A stretch of 64,000 nucleotides of DNA from Cyanophora paradoxa (taxonomy: Eukaryota > Glaucocystophyceae > Cyanophorales > Cyanophoraceae), in NCBI GenBank assembly GCA_004431415.1, contig QPMI01000168.1, forward strand, positions 62,001-126,000, given 5' to 3'. Each line of letters starts with the position of its first letter. Position 1 is the stretch's first letter. Below are positions 40,940-51,100 of this stretch, piece after piece. The position numbers and the translations under genes are program-made. The notes beneath the pieces were generated by a model that worked only from the letters and a program-made list of their open reading frames with translations, made no database searches and was not told where the DNA came from.

Positions 40940-42428
40940 ATGGCCTCGAAATTGATCAATGCGGCAACGTCATGGATTCCAGACTCCATTCCGAAGATTG
41001 ACCTCAAAATGCCAGCCTTCTTGAAGTTCGGCCGCAACAAGAAGGAATACGACCCCACAGCCCCCGAACCACCGGTGCGCTTGCACGAGCGGCTCAGCCG
41101 GCCGGGTCTCAATGAGCGCATGCAGCTACAATCATGTAAAATTAATTCAGCGCGCGGGTCTTGGTGGCGCGCCTCTGCGCTTTTCGAATTCATACGCCTA
41201 ACATGCAAGCGCCTCGCAGAAGCGGTTCGGCCCGCTCGAGGAGTTAATCCGACGCGTCGAGAAAGTCATGGATGAGACGGGGGAGGGCAAGAAGAAGAAG
41301 AAGAAGGACGACGGGGACCCGTCCGACGAGTTCACTCAAGTCCGCACCAGCATTGGCAACGCCATCAAGGAGATCCGCAAGGCCAGTCGCATATTTACTG
41401 TGCTCGCCTATTTATCCTCCTATTGAAGCTTTCGTGCACAGATGATCCAAGAGCGCGACGCCATGAATCCCAAGAAGGCAGGGCAGAAGGAGGTTGTCGC
41501 CGCATCGGCAAAGATTCGTGGGAAGATCAGGGAAGTCAAAGATGAATACACTCACCTGAAGCAAATTCTGCAGTCTCAGCAGCGGCAATTCGCCATCAAC
41601 AGCAAGAAGAAGAAAGTTCGCAGTATTGTTTGCTTGTGCTCAGCACACTTCATACTTACGCAGTGCAGCCTGGAAAATCCAACATTACCGAGGACAAGCT
41701 GTCTGTGCGCGAAGATATGATCAAGCTCATCGGAGACCACATACAGCAAGTCGAGGATCTGGAGAAGCGCCGGTTTGGCACTGACAAGAATGACAAGAAC
41801 AAGAAGAAGCTTCTAGAGGGCGCAAGAGCTGGCAGTGAGCTATTCACAAGTTTTCACACATTAATTTTCTTATTCAAGTGGTGTGCAGCATCTGGAAAGA
41901 CAACCTTTGGCAGGAGTGCAATCACAGAGGACTTGCCTGATGTGAATGATCCCGAGATTGAAGAGGGGCTTGAGCGGCTCTACCACAAGAACGCAGAAAT
42001 CGTGTGTTTCAGCCTCGTCTTTGCATTGGTCGGGAGCTAATCGCAATGCATGGCAGGACAAAGACCTCGACGACCTCAGCAAAGGAGTCAGCAGGTTGGA
42101 CGAGATAGCACGCACCCAGAACTCGCAGTTGAAGCAGCAGGCTGTGCGTCTTCATCTTGCAACTAAGCATCTACTGTCGGACTCATGATTGTTGTGCAGG
42201 CCATGATCGAGGAGCTGAACAAGAAGGGCGAACAAACTCTGCAGCATGCTCAGAACGTGAACAAGAAGATGAAGGATTTGATAAAACAGGTGCTGCTCGA
42301 GGTGCCATTCGATGGATGTCTTTTCTCATGGCATCTCGCAGATCAAGCCCCACAATTTCTGTGTGGATATCACCCTTTTCATTATCCTTATTGGCTGTGC
42401 GGGCTTGATTTATACCTTAGTGAAGTGA
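40940..42428 (+). CDS. Qc-SNARE (SYP7/syntaxin-8-like) with C-terminal membrane anchor
   Basis: It should drive membrane fusion as the Qc helix of a SNARE bundle. Exons encode an N-terminal part MASKLINAATSWIPDSIPKI; a Lys/Asp-rich linker GEGKKKKKKDDGDPSDEF; helices EYTHLKQILQSQQRQFAI and DMIKLIGDHIQQVEDLEKRR; and the SNARE motif DLDDLSKGVSRLDEIARTQN, SQLKQQA, AMIEELNKKGEQTLQ, HAQNVNKKMKDLIK. The last exon (42342-42428) carries IKPHNFCVDITLFIILIGC and AGLIYTLVK-stop, a typical tail anchor. The unspliced frame continues to 42487 and misses this anchor, so the intron before 42342 decides the product. The charged extension with poly-lysine before the helices is longer than in plant SYP7 proteins. 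Confidence 0.8.
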
Positions 42429-43529
42429 ACACGTTCCTTCATGCACTCGTTCTTTTCTTTCCGTGCAACATGATGTACAGTTGGTAGTGTAAGGTAGCTT
42501 GCAGCTAGTGATCACATTTGGACAGGTTCCTAAAACGCAGGTCCGGGCTACAAGTGTGGGATCTACACTGCGGCCGCCGCGGCCGCGGGCCCAGCCCACC
42601 AGCGAAGTCATGATCACCCCCTATCTGCCGCAGTGCACTGGATGCCCTTCGATTGCCTGTGATCGCAAGATTCCTTCTATAAATCTGATTCCCGAGCAGA
42701 CAGAACTTTCAGGTTGGACGGGGCCGGGTCTTCGGCTCCCGGGGCTGGCCCGGGTCTTCGGCTCCCGGGCCTTGAGCAGCTTAGCTGGCAGAGGGCAATG
42801 CGATCTAATCCAGGTCCGGGCTTTGATTTTGCGGCATGCCCTGGCACCGGCCTGCCAGCTGCAGGCTGGGTCGCCCCCACACTGTGACACCGGGACGTTC
42901 GAGACCAAGCCCCGGGCCCCATTGCCGATATTTTAATTGCAAATTGGGCTCGCACTGCGGCAGGCTAGCGCTAGGAAACATCGGCGTGAGCGACGAGGCG
43001 CCATTTGATGTGTAAGCGATAAGGCGCCTTGGGGGGGGGGCTGGGGCCGGCATGCACATGCACCTGCTCAGCACTCGATCCATATCACTGAGTCAGCTGC
43101 AGGCCGGTTAAACGTTCCCCCGCCCGGCCTGGCGGGGCCCTGAGCATGGATATCATAATTTCGATCTCAAGAGTCTGCCGCAGTGCATGCCGCAGTGCAA
43201 GAGTCTATATAGCTACCCATTGTTAGCCGCTGAGCTAGCCGCCGGGCCGAGTAGTCCGGCATCCCCGGGCCTGCAGGAACTGCGATGCAGCAACCATCAC
43301 ATGCGTGGCCCTACGCATTGTTAGCTAGCCGAGTATGAATGCAGCTCAGTAGTCTAGAGCGTACATCACGTGTCCACGCCCAACGTAGCCCATTCGCTGC
43401 TATTCGACCCCCCCTCCCCCCTCCCACACACACACCCCACCCCACCCCCCACCAGCCCTCTTGATGCCGCGATCAGAAGTTGCTAACGATAGTCCTGGTT
43501 ATGCACACACAAAGCGAAGAGGAAGATTT
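42429..43529. other. Intergenic region between convergent SNARE and SBPase genes
   Basis: No gene was recognised. It carries a dispersed repeat (42519-42606), a tandem GGTCTTCGGCTCCCGGG duplication (about 42725-42772) and pyrimidine/CCCAC tracts (about 43409-43455). Confidence 0.5.
42519..42606. repeat. Dispersed repeat, copy A (pairs with 46732-46826)
   Basis: The segment TCACATTTGGACA...AAAACGCAGGTCCGGGCTAC...GGGCCCAGCCCACCAGCGAA is found here and at 46732-46826 in the same orientation, about 90% alike by eye. Each copy lies a short distance after the stop codon of a plus-strand gene (SNARE here, RPB3 there). Confidence 0.85.
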
Positions 43530-45033
43530 CTAATTGTGCTGGCCAGCAAGGTAGCGCTCGAAGCGCTCGACCTCGCCCTTCGAGCCGTAGCAGACCTGAG
43601 ACCGGTCCTCGGTGTTCTCGATCTTGATGTTGAGGACGCTCTGCTTGCCGTCCGACGACTTGCCGCCGGCGCCCTCGATGAGCTTGGCGATGGGGGCGCA
43701 CTCGTACAGGACGCGGAGCTTAGCGGGCGCCGCGGCCGAGGCGGGGTTGCAGAAGACACCCTTGCCCTTGATGAGGATCTGGTTGACGTCCGGCACCTGG
43801 CGAGCTTTCAGTCAGCAATCGGCGAGTTTTGCAGGTAGCCGTGATGGCGTACCATGCCGCCAGTGTAACGGAGCTGGTACTTCTCACGGAGCCAGTAGTC
43901 AACGAGCGCCTTGTAGTTGGCGTTGTCCATGGTCGCGCGGAGGTTGCCAGGGGCGAAGAGCTTGCCCTCGGCTGGACGCTCCGTTAGCTACAAGAAGGCC
44001 GGATCGGGCAGGTACGAGGAGGGAGTGCACCGATCTCGTAGATCTCCTTGGTGTGGACCCACGAGCCGTCCTGCTCGAGGGTGAACTCGTGGGTGCCGTT
44101 CTTCACGGAGAGCATGAACTGAGTGCGCGGGCCATAGATGCCGAGGCCAGCGGCGACCTGCGCGCCCAAGGGCCATTCAGTACGGCGATCTATTGGAGGG
44201 GGGGGCGCGGTGGCCCGACCTGCTGGGCGCCGGTCACGCCGACGAGGTCCTTGCCGGGCCACACGCCGAAGATGGTGCCGACCGCGAAGTTGGTGTCTGC
44301 GAACGCGTTAGAAACGCAAAACAAAAAAAGAAGACGAAGACGCGCCGATGATCGAGCTGCCGTCGAGCGGGTCGAACGCAACGCTGTACTTGCCGTTCTC
44401 GTTGAGGGTGATCACATCGGACTGCTCCTCAGACGAGGCCGAAGCGCACGCGCCGCAGCGGCGGAGGGCGTCGAAGAGCAGGTTGTCGGCGAGGACGTCG
44501 ACCGCGAGCTGCTCATCGCCGAACGAGTTGAAGCACGAGGTGGCCGAGCACGACGCAGTCCGGACTTTGTACGCGATGGTGCGGATCGCGTCGCCGAGAT
44601 CCATGAGCAGGCGGCGGAGTTCGGGCTCAGCCTCGTTGTTCAGGAAGTCCTCGAGCAGCTCGCCAACCTGCGCCCGGGCGTTAGTCTAGCTATCAAAGAA
44701 AACCGAATCGAACTATCAAATGTGCGGGTTCGATCGGGCAGCCGCCCCCGGGTTGCCCGCGCGCACCCGCGCGCAGTGTGCGCGCATACGACGAACCTTG
44801 CTGACGATCTTGCGGGGGGCAGCGGGGGCAGCGGCAGCGCGGGCGGAGGCCTTGAACTGCACGTTGCGGCCGACGAACGAGTTCGACGAGGCGCCCAGGA
44901 AGGACGACTTCACGACCGCGCGGGCCGCGCGGATCGCGCGGGCCGGGGCGACCGACGAGCATGCCGCCGAGGCGACAGCCGGGTTGGCCTGAACGGCGGA
45001 CGACGCGGCGACCGGGGCGAGGGTGAAGGCCAT
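43530..45033 (-). CDS. SBP: Sedoheptulose-1,7-bisphosphatase, plastid (Calvin cycle)
   Basis: The enzyme dephosphorylates sedoheptulose-1,7-bisphosphate in the plastid stroma. The ATG at 45033 gives [20 protein letters not shown], an Ala/Ser-rich presequence with phenylalanine at position 3. Later exons encode [47 protein letters not shown] joined to [15 protein letters not shown] (metal-binding DPLDGSS motif); [47 protein letters not shown]; and [20 protein letters not shown] with [12 protein letters not shown], ending QHN-stop. These segments separate SBPase from fructose-1,6-bisphosphatase. The redox cysteine pair of plant SBPase (C-x3-C) is here C-x2-C (CGAC). The intron at 44345 has a GC donor. 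The gene starts 233 bp from divergent RPB3. Confidence 0.93.
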
Positions 45034-45266
45034 CTTTTTTCTGGGACACGAACTGAGCGTACCCGTCGCCCCTCCCAGGCCCCAGGACCCAGATTCCAAC
45101 CCCCCCCCTCGCATTTTTTCCCCGCCGTCGACTCAAAGCCGCAGCCGCCGCGTAGTATACGTAGCTCGTATTACGTACGCCGATACGTAGCTGCCGTCGA
45201 CGCATCAGCTCTAAGCCGCACCGCACCACACCGCACCACCGTGCAGCAGCCGCAGAAGCGCCGGCA
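45034..45266. promoter_or_regulatory. Shared upstream region of SBPase and RPB3
   Basis: Only 233 bp separate the two divergent start codons. It contains repeated TACGTA and CCGCACCACACCGCACCAC motifs. Promoter function follows from position only. Confidence 0.45.
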
Positions 45267-46727
45267 ATGCCGCCGCTTTCCAGGCAACCCAATGTGGAAA
45301 TTCGGGAGATCTCCAAGGAGAAGATTGTGCGCGAGCGCTTTTCATTACATGAACACTCGCCGCGCCCGGCGCGAGGGTCGGCGGCCCGAACCGCGTGTGT
45401 GGGCCGACGTGCCGTGCTTGCAGGTGTTCGAGCTCTCCAAAACAGATGCAAGCATGGCCAACGCGCTGCGTCGGATCATTCTGGCTGAGACGCCAACCAT
45501 GGCAATCGACCTCGTCGAAATAGAGAACAACACATCAGTTCTGCACGACGAGTTCATTGCGCACAGGCTCGGGCTCATTCCGCTCACGAGCTCCGGCTGC
45601 GACGAGAAGTTCCGGTCCCGAGGGGTTCGTCGCACGCGGCATGAGCTTCAGCGCGCTTTGACGCGTGCCTGCAGGAATGCGAGTGCGCAAGTCAGTGCCC
45701 GCAGTGCACAGTGACGATGAAGCTCTCCGTCAAGTGCACGGAGAACGCGACTCGCGAAGTGACGAGCAGGGATCTTATCAGTGACAACCCCGAAGTGGTG
45801 AGGTGGCATCCGATCGTATAGTGCCAGCCTGCACTCAGTCTAGGCCAGATCCCCGTGGACCAGGTCGGCACCAGTCTCGACTCCACGGGAGGAGACAACG
45901 GCATCCTTATCGTGAAGCTCCGCAAGGGCCAGGAAGTAAAGCTTACGGCTCTGGCCCGGAAGGTTCATGAGCTTGCGCAACCCCATTTAGAATCCGCTAA
46001 GGTTTATGCCAGGGCGTCGGGAAGGAGCATGCAAAGTGGAATCCGTCTTGCACTGCGTATTTCAAATATGATCCTGATGTTCGAATTATACCCGAAAAGG
46101 TTTGAGCAGCTGCCCCGTGAACTTGACCTTACGTGAATAATCTATCTGAATACCTTACCTGCAAAGATGGAGTCGCTGGACGAAGAGCAGCGAAGGAGAC
46201 TGTGCGCATCTAACAGATAAATTTCATTGGCTTGGCTGAATCTCCTGCTTGACAGGGTCGAGAGCTGTCCCGCAAAGGTGTACCGCTTCGATGAGCGCAC
46301 ACACATGGTTGATATCGAGGACATGAGCAGGTACCTGGAGAGCACATTCAACCCGCGGCCCTCTTAATGCATTTCCTCTTGAAGGTGTATGTACTGCATG
46401 GAGTGCACCAAGTATGCAGAAGAGATAGGGAAACCTGGCCCCGTACGGATCGAAATGAAACCTGAGCGCTACATCTTCACGGTCGAGGTGCACAAGCTGG
46501 GTGAAAAAGTCCTGCCTTGTGTTAATGGCTGGCTGCAGACGACAGGGGGCCTCAGCCCCGACGAAATAGTCATCTCTGCACTACGACAACTGCGGGAGAA
46601 GGTCTTTTGCTGTTCCATGTGGATCTTTGCAAGGGCTGACTGCCGCCCCTCCACCCAGCTCGTCCAGATCCAGGGTCATCTCCAGAATGAGGGCGACCCT
46701 GAGCTGATGGAACATGGATATGCATGA
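45267..46727 (+). CDS. RPB3: RNA polymerase II subunit RPB3 (POLR2C)
   Basis: RPB3 forms the assembly platform of RNA polymerase II with RPB11. The ATG at 45267 gives [20 protein letters not shown]. The following exons encode [19 protein letters not shown] with [18 protein letters not shown]; a zinc-binding loop [13 protein letters not shown] with [67 protein letters not shown]; and a second cysteine segment [51 protein letters not shown] is followed by the stop after MEHGYA. The phrases [17 protein letters not shown] and KEHAKWNP are RPB3 hallmarks. The second pair of cysteines (CMYCMEC) resembles the archaeal/RPB3 ferredoxin-like insertion and is better preserved than in animals; whether it binds metal is unknown. 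Confidence 0.92.
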
Positions 46728-46731
46728 CAGT

Positions 46732-46826
46732 TCACATTTGGACACGTACTTAAAACGCAGGTCCGGGCTACAAGTGTGGGATGTACACTGCGGCGGCCGC
46801 CGCCGCGGGCCCAGCCCACCAGCGAA
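46732..46826. repeat. Dispersed repeat, copy B (pairs with 42519-42606)
   Basis: It has the same core as copy A (AAAACGCAGGTCCGGGCTAC, GGGCCCAGCCCACCAGCGAA) and begins 5 bp after the stop codon of RPB3. The GGCGGCCGCCGCC palindrome inside differs slightly between the copies. Confidence 0.85.
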
Positions 46827-48188
46827 CTGGCCCGGGCCCTGCGTGGCCCCCTAAGGAGAGTAATGCGCCTCCCCGCGGGCACTCTAGCTAGCTATAGCTA
46901 CCTGTGCCCGCACGGCGTGGTGCTGCATCGCGTCTTGTGGCGGCGGGGGTCGTCTCAGGGCGGTGGCGGGAGCCCCTACAGGCCCTGGGGGGCCCGACAT
47001 GGAGTCAACCTGTGGACGGGGGGCGAAAAAGGGTGTCAGATCGAAATCGAAAGGTCCAAATCAAAGCAAATGGGGGCGCACTCGATCGACGAGCCTCCCG
47101 CCCAAAGGGGCTCAGTATTCAGGTTGCGCATGCTGGGTTGGCTTGACGACACTCCGATGAGGAGGAGCATTCAAAGACAGAGTTCCAACAAAAGCACACT
47201 GCAGCTAGCGCTGGGACATTTGGTATTAGGCCACGGCTAAGGAAACGTCAGAAAAAGACCAGCCGCCGGGCTTCGAAAACGTCAGAAAAACACTGCGTAT
47301 ACGTAACTTTAAAAAAAATATATTCATAATAATTTGCCAGTATAAAAAGTAATAATTCATAATATCAGCGACTCGGTGATAGGGGCTGCGTATAAGTAAT
47401 AATTCATAATATCAGCGACTCGGTGATCCCCTCGGGGCCTCCATGGCCACGCCTGCAGGGACGGCTGAGATGGGGTGCGGTTGGACTTGAGTGATTAAGC
47501 CTTGGAGCTCGAATGGATGACTCAGGACTGACGGGATGACCGTAGTACGATTTGACAAAAGGCGAAGGACCCAAAGGCCTAAGGCACACTGTAACAATTG
47601 ATTTTGTTTTCTGCCCATGGGGCCTGCCAGCTGCAGGCTGTCACAGTGTTCTTGACTCAGTGAAAGACCTCATGATCAGGGCCTCGCGATCAGAGATCAC
47701 ACAGGGTTATATACTATGATAAAGTTGATAGCGTTGGATTGAGGGGCGCAGGAATTACTAAAGTTAACATTGGACCTTGATTTGCCAGTTTGCAAAGTTG
47801 CAATTGAGACCCAGGTAAGTTGGGTTGCCACGGTTGGACGGGGTGAAACTTTTGTGGCTTATAGCTGGGGAGTCGAGTCATGATCAGGATCCCCTTGACT
47901 CTGTGATCTTGCGCCACTTGCTTCATTGAACACGAGCGATTCCCTATTCCAACATTGAAGCTTGCGTGATTTACACAATTTACAGCATTCTACTCACACA
48001 CGATCCCTAGCTCCTATGCATATGTCTTGCGATCGTGATTGCCTACGACTTCTTTAATTTGTGATTGCTTTGTCGATTTTTAATTTTACTAACTACGATT
48101 TTTAATTTTACTAACTACGGGGGTTCGCCCTTCCGTAGTCTCTCAAAAAAAAAACTCACACAAATTACCAGAAAGCGATTCACATAAG
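46827..48188. other. Gene-free spacer between convergent RPB3 and RAV1 genes
   Basis: No coding exon was recognised. It includes a tandem AT-rich repeat at 47346-47427, an A-rich tract near 47310 and a GGCCTGCCAGCTGCAGGCTG segment (47621) that also occurs near 42849. Confidence 0.55.
47346..47427. repeat. Tandem duplication of a 33-bp AT-rich unit
   Basis: AGTAATAATTCATAATATCAG...CGACTCGGTGAT occurs at about 47347-47379 and again at 47394-47426. Confidence 0.85.
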
Positions 48189-51100
48189 TCAGAGCAAACG
48201 GTAGAAATTGACGACCCCATCCCCTCCAGCAGTAACAAGGGCCCCAGGAAGAAACGAGATCTGCACAACAGTCAAAAAGAGTGTACAAGTGCAGGCGGAG
48301 ATGTAGAGCACACCGAGCTCACGCCAACACTTGTCACTCCTCTGCTTTCAGGATCTTGCGAGGCCTTCGTGATAACTGAATGCGGAATATGGGCCTTCTC
48401 CCAGCTTTGAACAACGTTCCTGGTGCGGAGATCCCACAGCTGGAGGATATCTTTGTTAAAAAGGGTGCCAGGAAAACTGTTGCAGATGCTCACTTTCACA
48501 GAACCATCTGCTCCACCTGATGCAACGATGTAGTCGAAAGTAGGGAATGCAGCCACTGCTTGCACTGCCCCTGTGTGCGCAGACTCGCTCATTGTCGTGG
48601 ACGCCTCCATCCTAGGATCCCAGAGGACAATTTCGCGAGAGCGTCCCCCACTTATAAGTGAAGATGTTGTTGAACTATACGTGATACATGTTGCTCCGCC
48701 ACTGTGAGCCACCAGCGATTCGGCACATCCTGAGCTTCCAGGAAGCATGAGGTCCCAGATGCACACGTTCCTGTTGTGCTGGTTATGCTAGAAAGATAAG
48801 AGGAGTGCACAATGCACTTGTTATCAGAACTCGTCCCTGCTGTTGCCAAGGCAGATCCTGCATTGAGAAACACCAGATCATCAGCTCGTTTGGAGTGACA
48901 GACCAGATGCTGTGCAGCAGTGAGTGTCAGGCTTTATGAAACTTGAGTGTCAGGCTTTATGCTTTGACGCAAAGCATGGTTACCTGTGGCATGCCGGATG
49001 AATGACTCGCTGCAAAAATGCCGAGTGGAGCAACGACGACACCACCTGAACTACTCGTGACTCCAAAGTGAGCCCCGCAAGGACTCCATTTTCCCGCCGT
49101 GGCCTGTCCAAGCTGAAGTCCACAGACAGCATTTGAAAAAAAAGCATTCAGACTCTCACCCTGACTGATGACGGGAGCAACCGGATGGCTCTGGAGAGGG
49201 TAGTGTGTCCAAAAGCGAACAGCACTACTTCTCCATCATCTACTGCCAGGTACATTGGCAGCGAGGGGTGCCCAGCAATGACATGAACAGCAACGCCATT
49301 TCGAACCCCGTCCTTGAGGAGGTCATTCTGTGGCTCACGAGCGTCCGACCGAACAAGCTGAGGGCGAATCGGTTGAAAGATTGAGTTTTGCCTGGGGACC
49401 CTGCGAGGTGGAGTTCCAGCATTTGCCATAGATGGCCCATCGATCGAAGGTCGATCAAATGAAGAGCGGTCAATTGAAGGCCGATGTAACCACGATTGCC
49501 GGAGATTCACTTCTTGCACAGATCGCAGTGCTGCCAAAGCGAAAACAATCAGCTTTGTCATGCAAAGAGGTGGAAATGAGCGTACTTGAAGCTGCGACGT
49601 ACTCGCCACGCTGGGGTCCGAAAAACGTTACCAAGGCCGGCCTCCAAGGTTGAAAAAACGAAAAAAAACGAACCATATCCACGGCAAGACCTCTTATGAC
49701 ATCCGAGCCATCGAGGAGGATAGCGGGCTTGTCCTCGAAAAGCGGAACACTAGATGGCAGGGGCAAGTACTTCCGGATAATGCTCTGCAAGTACTGTCTG
49801 GACCTCACGACCAGGTGGCGACATTCTGCGCAAGAATCCCTTGTCATAAATTTTGAAATGCACCACCAATTGTACAAGTAAGACACACCAACGTCATTGG
49901 TCAACCGAATCCATGCATCTTCGACAGATGGAAGGGAGCAGCAGATTGTGGCGATTGCACTTCTCGATGCGGCTTTCCTCTCCGCAGAATCTTCTTCAGT
50001 GGCGTGAGATGACTCTCTTCCAATGAACAGGTCATCAGCTGCAGCAGTGCTCGACATCCCACGAGCCTTTTCAGAGAGCTGCTGAGCAGACTGCAATTTT
50101 GTTAGTTTTTTCCATCCATGACAGGTTGCAAGAAAGAATGCACAAGGGACCGGTGGACAGGGGTAGCTTCAGAGAAACGGAATGTGCTGTGGACACGCGG
50201 GAGTGCCAGGAGACACATCTGCCGCTTGAAGATTAAGATACAGAGACAGGAACCCGTGATATGGATGACGAGTGGACACCTTCGGATCCTTGGGGAAAAT
50301 ACGCGACAGGCGATCTGCCAAATTCTGCGACTGAAGCTGGATCTTGGACAAAATGTCAAGCAGGAATTCGTTCTGCCCACGACCTGTTCCACCAGGAGAG
50401 TGAGTGGAAGAATGCATCAAGAAAGGCTTTTAGGAAGAAAACGACAATGCAGACCAGAACACCGAATAATGTGCTGCCGCATTGAAGCAACAAATTTATG
50501 TGCAAGCAGACACTTAAGAAGCGTAACGACAAATGGCTCTGGAGCATCCTGCGGGATGCACTTCAGCCAGACAACGTGGGAGAAGAACAACAGATGGGTG
50601 GTGGTGGCACCAGACTTCTTGCTTTTGTTTGGTTGCTCAGTTTTCCCTTCTCGAAGACAGATTTAATGCTTGGAGGCAACAAGCCCAACCAGTGGATTGC
50701 GCGGCTGGGCTGATGATGGAGCCAACCATGGAGGGCAGTGGTGAAGAGGCTGGCATCACCTGTTATCCAGGCGATCGCAAATGTCCCCAAGCATAGGGAA
50801 ACAGCAGCAACCACAGCATCACTCTGTGTTGGCCGAGAGCTTTGCCAACCATTGTTCCCACGAGCATCAAGGTTGGCCAGAGCATCGTACGCATTGCTGT
50901 CGGGAGTCAGGATATTGGATTTGATAACGACACAGACAGGCACCTCCAGTACGATTTCAGTGACTCGACAGAGATATCACTAGCCCGTGCTGAGATTGCA
51001 CCAAAAGACACACCACACAATTCACGGAGAGCATGCCGCACAGCCTCGATTGCCGATTCCCATCCAGAGGGTGCTAGGCAAACAGTGAAAACGACCTGGG

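Noticed and set aside
43612..45714. 700-codon open frame on the plus strand
   Set aside because: It lies antisense to all exons and introns of SBPase and then runs into RPB3 exons in a partly different frame. The GC-rich codon pattern explains the lack of stops.
48272..48766. Stand-alone WD40 gene
   Set aside because: The WD40 blades here are the C-terminal propeller of the much larger RAV1/DMXL gene. The flanking exons carry that family's signature.
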